DNA of 64,000 nt, taken from positions 5,394,001 to 5,458,000 of the forward strand of contig NC_045131.1 of NCBI RefSeq assembly GCF_007655135.1. The letters are read 5' to 3'. Within the stretch, counting starts at the first letter, position 1, and each line of letters starts with the position of its first letter. This DNA comes from Punica granatum. Taxonomy: Eukaryota; Streptophyta; Magnoliopsida; Myrtales; Lythraceae. A program made the position numbers and the translations under genes. This document shows positions 51,273-64,000 of this stretch, in pieces. A model generated the notes under the pieces. That model saw only the letters and a list, made by a program, of their open reading frames with translations. It was not told where the DNA came from and did not search any database.

Positions 51273-52227
51273 TCTCTGCGAGTGAGAGATCAGTCCGGTG
51301 ACGGAGTTGGTAGCCGAGGGGGGAAGGAGAGGGAGAATGGAGCACTTGTTGGAGTTCGCAATCTGCATTGGGGAGATCTCAGCTCAGCTCGGCCAACTAA
51401 TGGTTAGTTTTCAGAGGGAGTTGCTTGTGCCAACTAATGGTTAGTTGCTTCTTCCATCTGGCTCGTCATTCTATTATTTTGCCGCTAACGGCATTAGCAT
51501 GCTTATGCATGACGATAGCAGTAAATCCTTTTTCTCGCAGAAACAAAAAAAAATCAAAATGCATGCTTAGTGTGTGTGATTATTTCAAGATGCCGAGCCA
51601 TATAGAAGGCGTTATATAAGCTACTCAACCTCAACGGAGCAACCAAGCTTAGAGACCTGCTCCCGGTGGAAAACTAATGAGCCATATCTGGCCAGCACAA
51701 GCCATGCGAGCTCATTGACAAGCTCCGCCAATGACAACAGCCATGGGATATTGGCTGGAGCTCAAAGGAACATCAAGCCAAAACAGGCATTGCAGTTGGC
51801 GTCTGACTATGCATAAGCTATTCGATCTGGAACTAAAAGTACCGACGACTTACAGCCAAATTACCGAGTTAAGGTTACCTACGGGATTTGACCGAAACTT
51901 ATCATTGGAACACTGGAAGAAAACATGGAAAAGAAACTAGACGGGCATACTTTAAGATCAAACAAGACAGCCATACTATTAAGATCAAATGGACAGAGTA
52001 GATCTCAACACAGCACAGCAAAAATTCATTCAACGTCTCAACCTGCTAGGCTAATAGAGTAAACGAGTCTTCTTTCGACAAAAGCCCAAAATCCATCAGA
52101 AGCTAATACTCAACAATAAAAGAAAATAAACAGCCATGTTCCAACTTCTCATCAAGTCGAATTCAACTTAACCTATGTATGTCGAAATGGGGAACCATAT
52201 TTGACTCCAAAATCGAGCTACTGCAAC
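51273..52227. other. Spacer between NSUN2 and eS6
   Basis: It contains the NSUN2 promoter and leader and the eS6 3' UTR. A short direct repeat, CCAACTAATGGTTAGTT, occurs near 51393 and 51430. No gene was seen. Confidence 0.6.
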
Positions 52228-54245
<2,018 letters not shown>

Positions 54246-54335
54246 GTTTGGTTGTTCGGAAGAGGCAGATCGGCGGCCGAAATGCTTCTGCTTCCGCTCT
54301 GTAAAGTGTAGGGCTCTCTCTGCGCTGCGAAGGGC

Positions 54336-54365
54336 TAGGGTTTTCCTTTCTGCTTGTTTATATAG
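54336..54365 (-). promoter_or_regulatory. eS6 core promoter: TATA and telo-box
   Basis: On the minus strand a TATATAAAC-type TATA lies at about 54356-54365 and a telo-box AAACCCTA at 54336-54343. Telo-boxes near the start site are typical of plant ribosomal-protein genes. Confidence 0.7.
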
Positions 54366-54544
54366 TAGGTCGGCTATCTTACGGTGTGCCCGAGTGCACC
54401 GTGCATATTCACGGACAAGCTTTGCGTCGTGACACGTGTCATTGATTTCTTGAGGACCACCAAGTTACCAAATCCCAAACCCAAACCTACATTATACGAT
54501 TTTTTTTTTTTTAAATGAACCACTTGCTATTTAAAACTTCAATA

Positions 54545-54690
54545 AATCCGGCCAACTAGGGATCGATCCGAGTTGGCGATAAAACTTTCTCGATATTAAT
54601 TTTTTCCATTCATAAGACTTTATTTTAATACCTCATTTAAGAAAAATAAATATTAAATCATTTGAATCAATTCACTTGAATCATATATTA
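54545..54690 (-). repeat. SINE-like repeat, degraded copy
   Basis: On the minus strand it resembles the SINE at 23119-23300: TTCTTAAATGAGGT, then CTTATGAATGGAAAAAATTA, then GAAAGTTTTATCGCCAACTC. The boxes are worn. Confidence 0.45.
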
Positions 54691-55679
54691 CGCTATTTTT
54701 CACGAGAAGATATAGGAATAAAATGACTGAACACTTACATCTAAACTTAAGTAATGCAATATAAGGATTTTCTTGCAAATATCTTTAAGCCCTGAGCTGC
54801 CTTTTCTGCCCTATATACTGTGGTCCATAGCTATCAGAATGGAGTGGATCCAGAGAGCCTCTTTGTTATGATGATCCAGTTAACAATAATAGCATATGTA
54901 TTTTCATCATGGTCGATTTCTAACATAGGGGGACTCCACTTTGGATAGTCCGCACAATCAATCCACCCATATCCGTAGTACTGGCTAATCAGAAACAGAA
55001 GCAGACGTAGAGATCAACAGACTAATTTTATTTTCTTAAAGAACTTCGTGATCTTGCCAGAAACAAGCCCTTACACCAGTTTTCGTCTTTCATTCCCAGC
55101 TGCTTTTCGGAAAACAATTCGGGTTCGATCAATCCTCATCTCAGGCTACTTTACAAAAAAAATACAAATGAGGCCCATGGATACGTTACCGGCCCCAACA
55201 AAGCGAAATTCAGCCCAGTGGTCTGGGCATCTCTATTCCAATTTATTGACCTCTCTGAGAATGAAACTCTGTTAAAAAATAATAGAAGAGAGCAGGAAGT
55301 AGGAACCATTCTTCAACAAACTGAGCTTAGATTTAATAGTTATGTGTTCCAGCACCGAATAAGTGCATCACACCGGCTATTCAAACATCCATCAAGAGCC
55401 CGATAGGAAGACAGAAAACAAATTGCACAAAATATTAACAGCAGATCAGCTGCTGCACACCACCAGGTCCTTTACCCCCTCAAAAGTTACAACTGCACAC
55501 CATTACCTTCCCCACTCCTCCCTTACCATATTAGACTCGGCCAACTACTAACAGACGCCTACCCATCTAACAACACCTAACCCCTAACTTCCCACATCAA
55601 TATCAATAACAAAAGAAACACAGCCCCACCTTGCCACCACCACTGCCGCCGCCACCTAGCCTCTGAGATGAGGGCCTTC
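54691..55679. other. Intergenic region and H3.3 3' flank
   Basis: No gene is supported. The right part should hold the 3' UTR of the histone gene. Confidence 0.55.
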
Positions 55680-56450
<771 letters not shown>

Positions 56451-57019
56451 CTACATCAACCAATCAATTATTTAATTAATTTCATAAACAATTGAAGCTG
56501 GGGATCTTGACAAGATAGGCGCGGCAAATGTTCCAATTCCCACTAGCATTAACGAGAGAGAGAGAGAGAGAATCAAAATTGATTCCAGGTTTGTTTAGGC
56601 TCGAAAAAATTCCGTTGTAGCAGACCCACATTACGGAGAAAAGATGAAAAGTCTTAAAGAAAGCATAGCTCCCCTCTGAATTGGACGCGCCAAACAAAGA
56701 AAATCAAGGCAACCCTAAGCATCATACAGCATAGACGTTTACAAGCAAACGACTTGAGCACCGAAAATTGCAGCCAACAATCCCGACTTAATTTTACTCT
56801 GCAACGATGAAATCCTACTTCGAACTACCAGACCAATAATTGACATAGCAATCACCACAAGCATCAACTCGAATTAGGAGGCGCCCTAATCTACAAATCC
56901 GATAAACGGAGAACGATAATCGGCAAAACCTTTGAACAATCCAACCAAGAAGTAGATCAATGATCATCATATCCTTAAACAGAAACCACATCGAAGATCA
57001 AAAGACAGAAAGGACGAAC
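56451..57019 (-). other. Probable 5'-UTR intron of H3.3
   Basis: On the minus strand the leader ends ATCAAG with a GTTCG donor at 57019, and the acceptor TGATGTAG directly abuts ATGGCC at 56450. Leader introns of this kind are common in plant H3.3 genes. A GA run lies at about 56550-56570. Confidence 0.7.
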
Positions 57020-57109
57020 CTTGATCTCTTCTAAACTCTGGCGCTCGCTCTCTCCCTCTCTACGGTTATGTGTCGGAGCTAAAGTTTGAAACGACGAACG
57101 GTCAGTTCG

Positions 57110-57274
57110 TATATATTGTGCGCAGAGGGCAGAGCCAATTGGATGAGAGGACGGGTCAAGCTTCGCTATCCGTGTGCTTTCTGTTATTGGATCGAACGGT
57201 CCGGAGATCCTAAAGTTGTGTTTTCTTGACTTAGCTGGACGGCCCAGATTTGAGATTCAGTGACGACGCGGATC
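57110..57274 (-). promoter_or_regulatory. H3.3 promoter: TATA and histone octamer motif
   Basis: A TATA element lies at 57110-57117. The histone OCT motif CGCGGATC occurs at 57267-57274 (as written on the plus strand), about 155 bp upstream of it. Confidence 0.65.
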
Positions 57275-58499
57275 GCCAGTCCTACCTGGCGTATTACTAT
57301 TGGCTAAACTGACTGAATATCAAACTTACTTGTCTTTCGGGGATGCAATCAGAAAAATGGGTATTTTAATTTTGAGTAAATTACATTAATGGTCCTCAAA
57401 CTTACAGCAAGTACGTGATTTGGCCCTTCGACTCGTAAGGCTAGAGAGTAAGACGGGTACACTTGTGTCCTCAGACAAGACAAGCAAGGATGTAATGAGA
57501 TGGTCCAAGTAGAGTCAAATTTTATTCGGAATAATCAGCTTTCATCTAATACTTCGCACCTGTTGGCGCGTCGATGACCTCAACCATGCAATGGAGCCTC
57601 GATGTGTGTCAAAAACCTCCCGGACAAACCTCAGCCGAACGATACTAGTCAAAATGTTTTGTTGTGCTGATGACGAAATATAATATAAACAAGCCTTAGC
57701 CCCAGAGATGCAAACAAGAAGCTTGGCTTTGAGCAAGTTCGGTTCGACATGATCATGATGTCGCATCAAAATCACACATATATTGAGAATTCTCAGGGGT
57801 GCGAATTCCTCTCGATTGGGAAGTGATATTTGCTTACAAACGCCTTGAGCACTCGTCAGTGAATTGAACTTGCAATCCAAAACAATCGATTTCAAAAGCA
57901 CGGCGCTTAACCTTGTTGACCACTCGCTTATCATAGGAAAAATATAAGACGATTGAATGAAGAGGTCGACAAGAAAGACTACGCACATACAAAGAGTACG
58001 ACTCCGAAGAGAAAGGAGTGAGTATGGACATTTTTTTTTATGGAACCATTCGCCGATGAATACTCTCCAAATATACACACTACTTCTACGCAGCAGCTCC
58101 CTCTGTAATTTTGCTTAAAAGGGGGAAAACAACCTAAGATGATACACAAACGGCTCAGTGTTTCGACTACCTAGTTTTCTTCTACAAAGGTATGAAGGAA
58201 CTAATGAGAACTACGAAACAATGACATATAGGCAAGAGTGCCCTCCTAATGCGGCTCACGAATTTGAAAGCAACCAGTGGAGACTACACAGACAGAACAG
58301 AAGACAAGAACAAAGGATGCACGGTGCTCAGTTTAGCCTCCCAATGAGATGTCTGTCCAATGTTCCTGAGAAGTGAGCTGTGCTGATATTCTATATCCTC
58401 ATCTTGAGCTGATATTGCTCCGGTTCGACAGAAGAATTATACAAGCTGCATTGATATTGTACAAACTCAATATAGTTGTATCCTTTGCTGTCTGGCAAG
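57275..58499. other. Intergenic region
   Basis: Between the H3.3 promoter and the SCAI stop. A long minus-strand frame (57542-58078) has no recognisable domain and is not called. It may be a worn repeat. Confidence 0.5.
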
Positions 58500-61400
58500 T
58501 TATGTATGGAAGTAACTAGCGACTCCAAAGTGATCTGCAATCTGAACAATAGTGGAGAGGACGCCATCAGATTCTGGGGAGAACGAGCTTGGAAGGTCGG
58601 GGAGGCAAAGAGGCAGATAATCTTCTCTGCATTCTGGAGAGCAGAAAAAGAAGAGCACGGCCCGGCAGAAGATAAATCTGAAATCAAGTTGAGAAATAAT
58701 AAGTAATTCGAGGGGTTATAATTGGGAGCACTCTCGAAGGATGAAAGAGGACAATCAGTCCACTGCTGCCCAGAAATAATGTAATTGCAAAAAGAAAAAG
58801 GAAAGATGTACACCTTAAAATAAGTCGGCGGATGAAAGGATCAGATAAAACCTGAGCCCAGACCAGATCGAGATCTTTTGATTTGCAAAGCATCACTTCC
58901 CATGCACCAAAGGCAGTGGCGAGAATGTTCTCAGCATCATTATAAAGACCCTAACAGCATATGGCAGATTTACATTGAGAAATCATTAAATAAAAGAAAA
59001 AGAAAATCAATCCACATCAAAAGTTGGGGAAAGTACAGGATTAATGTCCGAAGAAGACAGCCCAGCCATTTGGCGAAATGCGAGCAGTGGAGCAGTCAAG
59101 AAGTACGTGAATTGACTCCCATTTTCTATTTGAGCAGCATCAGAGAGGTTCCTAAAAGACGGTCTTAAAGGTGATAGAAACAGAGCAGCAGTCTCGCCTC
59201 TCTCCGCACCATGAATTACCTGGAAACAGCCATTTTAGGAACTTTAGCATATTGAGCGGTCATCACACATGATGCAGCTAGAAGTTCTTCAAATTTTGCG
59301 AGACTGTTTCTTCTGCCAAGTCAGCAGTGTCTTATCAAAGGGGAAATATTGAGACGGTGAAGGCATAAATAAGAATCTGTTTCCTAAACATGAGATCAAG
59401 TAAAGCTCCATTCAAACTGCGCAGTACTCCACCACTGGTTTTTCTTACTTGATTGGACGTTTTATATTGCTTTTATCGGAGTAGTTGTGGCCATGCAGAA
59501 AAGCTTTCTTTGATAAGCATATCACACAGAAAAAGGGAATATTGGCACTAAAACTTTCGATGGGATCATTTAATGCCAGATATAAATAACAATAACAAAA
59601 TATCCATTTCTAAGGGCATAACCAAGTAAGCCTTTTCACGCCATGCAAAAGTTATGACAAACCTGCCTTGAATGCTTGGCTGTTGTCACTATCGATAATC
59701 AAAAACAAAGGTCTTCTGGTAAAAGGAATTATATCAGCAGGATACAGCGTATTCGAACCTGCAAAACCCCACAAAATATTGACTTAATTAAACAAGTGCA
59801 CCACTTCCAAGAATCAGTGCATGCGGATTTTTAAGAGACCTACCACCACTTCCCTTGGGACCTAACCACAGACAACTATTGTGACAGCTTGACATTTTCT
59901 GGCCATCAACATCAGATCCAGATGTGGAACAATGGGAGGTCTCCGAACTAATCATGCTTTTTGAAGATTTCGTTGATCCACCTGAGCTTTCAATCTGCGA
60001 AGTGTTCTGCCCACTAGGCTTTCCTGGACAAAGGACGAGAGAATCAGTGATTTGTTATCAACCAATTACACGACATTCCATATAATAAGGAATGAGAAAA
60101 TACTAACCTGGAGCTGAGAGGTATATCAGGATAACACTCTCAGGCGGGAGTTCCTCACAAACCGTAGCAATAACCTGCACACAGATAAAATTTTTGAACT
60201 TAAACCAGAGACTGTTGTTCATGCATGAGAGACCGAGATCAGATACTGTAACTACCAAGACAATACTTCGTTGCTTTCACTTAACTGGAGCACAAGTAAC
60301 AGCTTGCTCAACTAAAGCAATGTGTTGAGACTAAAATTTGTTTAAGATTAGAAATGCTAATCATATATTTTATTGCATCCACCAAAATAGCACAAAGATG
60401 TAAAACAACTTCATAAACAGATTTAAGAAGAAAGAGCTTAGAACCTACTGCTATTAGATGTGTTACAGATGGGCGATAAAGAATGGCCTTCTTAGGATTG
60501 GGAGGCAAAGACGGATCACTCATGTCAGGCAAATTCATCTCAATAAGCCCAGAAGCTGCAGAATGATCAACAAAACCACCGTTCTCATTTGAATCAGCTG
60601 AGCGTTTTCGGTAGAACGAGGCACTTGGTTCCCATTCTAAACATTGCAGCATCCTATGACTGTCCAGAGTAAGTTCTGCATATTTTACCTGAACATGATT
60701 GTGCATTATGAGGCAAGATATAAGGCATTCTGCAACTACGCAATAACTAAAAGATGTTAGTAATTATGAATCAGTGATCAAACAATAGAAGTACTAATTA
60801 CCTCATTCCGATGATAACTTGTAAGTATCGCATCTCGAAATTTCAAGACCTTCTTTGCATGGAACCGAAAAACATAAGGTAGCGAAGCTGAATGAGAATC
60901 AAAGCTGGGGCAGTAGCGCAAAGGACAATCACTTGTGAAGGCAGAATCTACTTTCATAAAGCGGACAATTTCTTTAAGCACTATCTTCCACTCTCTGAAA
61001 TTTGTTTCCTGAAAAGAAAATGATAAATCTCTTGTTCAACCAAATAGCTACTGAAAGATACTGAAAATATTTGATAATCGTGGCAGGCACACAATTTTAT
61101 CAATATGATAGATCAAGACAGCATAATGTCAGGCCGATTGTTATATTGCAGAGGCAACCTGAGACGAGACCGAAATTTCAGGTGGAAAGAGAACAAAATG
61201 AAAATAAAAGATGCATACTCATGCATCAGAAATAATCAGTCAAGCCTGTTCTCGCTCTTGGTCTATAAACACAGAGAAGCACCAACTTTTCTATGGCTTA
61301 CTGACCTAACAAGGTATTACCTCATTTGGTGCCTAGAGGCTCCTACACGGAATGCAGATTTCAAATGCTGCCAAAGTCCATACATCAGTGACCATTAGAA

Positions 61401-63125
61401 ACACGGCTTCAATTGTATATACATCTAGAATTCCAGAGCCAGTTTAAAATATGCACCTCAAGTGTGAACTTTAATTGCAAAATATCCGATCAAACACAGG
61501 AGTTCACTTTACTTCAGTGTATAGCATTGTCATTCATTGTCACAGAGAATAGCATTATCACTTCTGGTGAATAGCACCAAATCTTCGGCAGATAGAAACA
61601 ATTCACACAATTCATATATTTTATATCCAAACATATTATTCCCTTCAAATTGTGATCATTCATGAACAATATCTGTCGCCTCTCGCAAGTTCATCCCAAA
61701 GGCCTAGCACATAACAAGAATGAAATAATACCAGAAAAAGATGAAACACTGCAAAATCCCCCTAACGTGCATGCCACTCTCAACACAAAACATGCCTTAT
61801 TTTCTCCACGGTGAACACGCTTCCAAATGCATGCCCAATCAGCAAAATAAGCTAGATTTCTTCTATTGCCTAGACAGCCCTCCAAAATTTTCTAGGTCTC
61901 AAAACAAGCAAAAGGGCATTACAGACAGCAGCAAAGAATAGTGCAGACTAATATCAAGAACCTACATCAGAAATCAAAGATGTTTCGAAGGAACAAGCGC
62001 TATTGCTTCGTGATGGTGATTCAGTCACAGAGATTTACAAGATGACCTCTGTTCGAAATGGCCCCATTTTCTGATTTTAGCGAAACCAACATGGCAGGAT
62101 TTGTCAATAAAATAGAAAGACCACACAATCTAACACATACCAGTAACCAACTAAATCAGCTATAGTTATTCATACATGGGAGGAACCAGCTACATAATAT
62201 TGTTGATAGATATTACTCATATTCTTTTGGATTAGGACATGGAAACCGACCTCTAATGTTAGACAAACAGACATTTCAAGCTCCTGCCAGAAACACGTGG
62301 TCAAACAAGCAACCAGAAGATACTGGACAAACGTCACCACCCCCGGACAAATTTTCAACAACCTGACATATTTTGGGATGAAATTTCCCAACATATTGCT
62401 ATCGGCAGTCAAAATTTCTCGCTCTCTCTCTATCTCTATGGGAAGAAAATGTCAACCAAGAAGACTTGATCGTCTGACTAGTACTACCAATTGCCCAACA
62501 AAGATTGGAGAAACTATCGGGCACAGTGGAAGAGCCTGGACGCTCTGTTCTCGCCGATTTTTCGGTCAAGTTTCCCGGCGAAAGACACAAACTAGAGGAA
62601 CTGAAGGTGAGAATGTACCCGGAAAGTAGCCTCGCAATCGTCAATCACTGCCTTGAATTTCTCGACGAGCATTTTCACCATCTCGGTCCGGTTCAGAATC
62701 AGGGCGACGAGCAGAAACCTCGCGTAGAACCTCAATTCCTTTGCCCGGACTCCGAGATCCTTCGCCTTGGGGCCGCTGCCCTCGAAGTACTTCCGGCTGA
62801 GAATAGCCTCGTAGAAGATGTACGCCTCCACCAGGAACCTCGCCTCGCTGGTCCTCATGTACTGGCTGAAGTAGAGCTGGCCGATCCGGCTGGCGATCTC
62901 GCCGATCTCCCACCGGTTCAGGCCGGACTCCACGAGGCTCTGCCGGTTCTCCTGCTGGAACTTCCAGAGCCGCATGTAGGCCTTGAACGCCTTTGGGAAG
63001 AGGTGGCCCTGGGCCGCGGCGGTGCCGTACGGGGGGAGGTCGCGGACGCGGGCGAACTTCTTGTCCGCCCTCTCCACCAGAGCTCGGAAGGTCTTCCGCG
63101 CCGACTCGTCGCGGCTCTCCGACAT
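58500..63125 (-). CDS. SCAI-family protein (DUF3550/UPF0682), 603 aa
   Basis: This is a plant homologue of SCAI, which in animals is a nuclear cofactor that represses MRTF/SRF transcription and acts in DNA repair; the plant role is not established. Nine exons (63125-62619, 61008-60802, 60688-60449, 60174-60108, 60023-59844, 59758-59667, 59219-59016, 58950-58814, 58677-58500) give 603 aa. Exon 1 holds the conserved helical start: YMRLWKFQQENRQSLVESG, then RIGQLYFSQYMRTSEARFL. Later exons carry RPLFLIIDSDNSQAFK, then VIHGAERGETAALFLSP, and WAQVLSDPFIRRLILR. The intron after 59667 uses a GC donor, because the only GT nearby breaks the frame. The donor at 59015 is less certain than the rest. Start ATG 63125 gives MSESRDESARK. 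Confidence 0.92.
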
Positions 63126-64000
63126 GCTCTCGGGCAAAGCAAGCAAGCTCAGCCACACCACACCACAGCTCAGCTCAGAGTGAGAACGAGAACCCGCCGG
63201 CGGTGGCCATGGAAGAGCGAAAACTCCGAGACACAGAGAGACAGAGAGAGAGAGAAGAGAGGGTTGAGTAGGTGCAGAGCAGGTGGAAATGGAATGGACT
63301 TATGCTGTCATCGGAATATTATAATCGGAGAGGCAAAGTGGCGGCGAGGAGGGGAGAGAGAAGGAGGATGGAAGCCATTAACGACATTACTCTGTGGCTG
63401 AACGACTGAGAAGAATAACTGGGGAGAGGGAATGACAGAGAAATGCTAGGGTGCGGGAAGGTGTACGAGGGGCTGTCTGTATCTTGTGATTTGACTGGCA
63501 GGCACAATTAGCTTCCCGTTCTGTCATTTTCCGTCATCTGAGTTGCCCAATCCCCGATAGTGCATATAACTTTGCCCTCCCAAGTGTTCTGATTTTTGCC
63601 GTGTTAATCGCACTACTAAAGGTTGATCTCACGACTTGCAGAGAGACGGGATTTTGCTCGATCGTATCGAAAGTGGTCCATGATTTACCCCCTGACCAAT
63701 TTTAGGACCACCTGTTCGAATCGAGTTTAATGAATGGACTACCAGTTATATCGGTGATAAATGGCTAAATGTTTTTCGAGATATTATGGGTGCCGGGGCG
63801 GAGTTAGGATTTTTATCCGGGGATAAAAATGTTACTTGATATAAATAGTATGTAAATATTTTTTCACGAGAAATAAAATACTAATTTTATATAAATAAAA
63901 TTCATAAATAAACATATTTTTGAAATAAAATTTAAAAAATTTTAAAATTCAGAGTCAATACGTTAAGTCGTCCTTTGTGGGTGCTACAGTTGAGTAATCG
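63126..64000. other. SCAI upstream region and AT-rich edge
   Basis: It contains the SCAI promoter and leader (GA runs at about 63234-63262) and an AT-rich end from about 63820. No gene was seen. Confidence 0.6.

Noticed and set aside
57542..58078. Minus-strand frame of 178 codons between H3.3 and SCAI
   Set aside because: No domain, no promoter and no conservation signal that I can see; possibly a worn repeat.
62505..63401. Plus-strand frame of 298 codons
   Set aside because: It is the antisense shadow of GC-rich SCAI exon 1; the minus-strand protein is conserved and spliced.

Overview
This is a 64 kb piece of a flowering-plant nuclear genome, most likely a core eudicot; the species cannot be settled from the sequence alone. 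The evidence is short GT-AG introns, AT-rich intergenic DNA, a Ty1/Copia retrotransposon primed by initiator tRNA-Met, a plastid-targeted class II DAHP synthase, a RABA-class Rab11 GTPase and a histone H3.3 carrying the plant variant residues. Ten host gene models were rebuilt exon by exon. In nine of them all the splice joins keep the reading frame; the tenth is a single-exon candidate.

Layout. At 1-10.2 kb lie two tandem alpha/beta-hydrolase genes. The first is dead: it has a premature stop, a 2-bp deletion and a lost catalytic serine, and a young 4.74 kb Copia element sits in its exon 2. The second is intact (317 aa). A small gene of unknown function lies between them. At 10.7-18 kb are an unidentified, probably plastid membrane protein and DAHP synthase, both on the minus strand. 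From 18 to 28 kb is a repeat-rich interval with a MULE-type element carrying a perfect 9-bp target duplication, several copies of a tRNA-derived SINE family, a foldback element built of about 30-bp units, a tandem duplication and a small hairpin. At 28-37 kb, minus strand, are a nuclear poly(A)-binding protein (PABPN1 type) and an ABCG half-transporter with a long foldback MITE in one intron. From 37 to 43 kb is AT-rich intergenic DNA with one clear MITE.

At 43-51.4 kb a RABA GTPase (plus strand) converges on an NSUN2/TRM4-type tRNA m5C methyltransferase (minus). At 52-64 kb, minus strand, are ribosomal protein eS6, histone H3.3 and a SCAI homologue.

Most of the host genes are housekeeping functions: translation (eS6, NSUN2), mRNA 3'-end biology (PABN), chromatin (H3.3), transcriptional co-regulation (SCAI) and trafficking (RABA). 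DAHP synthase makes the first committed intermediate of aromatic metabolism, and the ABCG transporter belongs to the group that exports lipids or hydrophobic compounds. They look like ordinary plant neighbours and not a functional cluster. I found no CRISPR array, rRNA or convincing tRNA gene, and no clearly new multi-gene system. The unusual content is in the mobile DNA and in a few gene-structure details: a GC-AG intron in SCAI, a possible N-terminal extension of NSUN2, and an in-frame TAG at the integrase/RT boundary of an otherwise intact Copia element.
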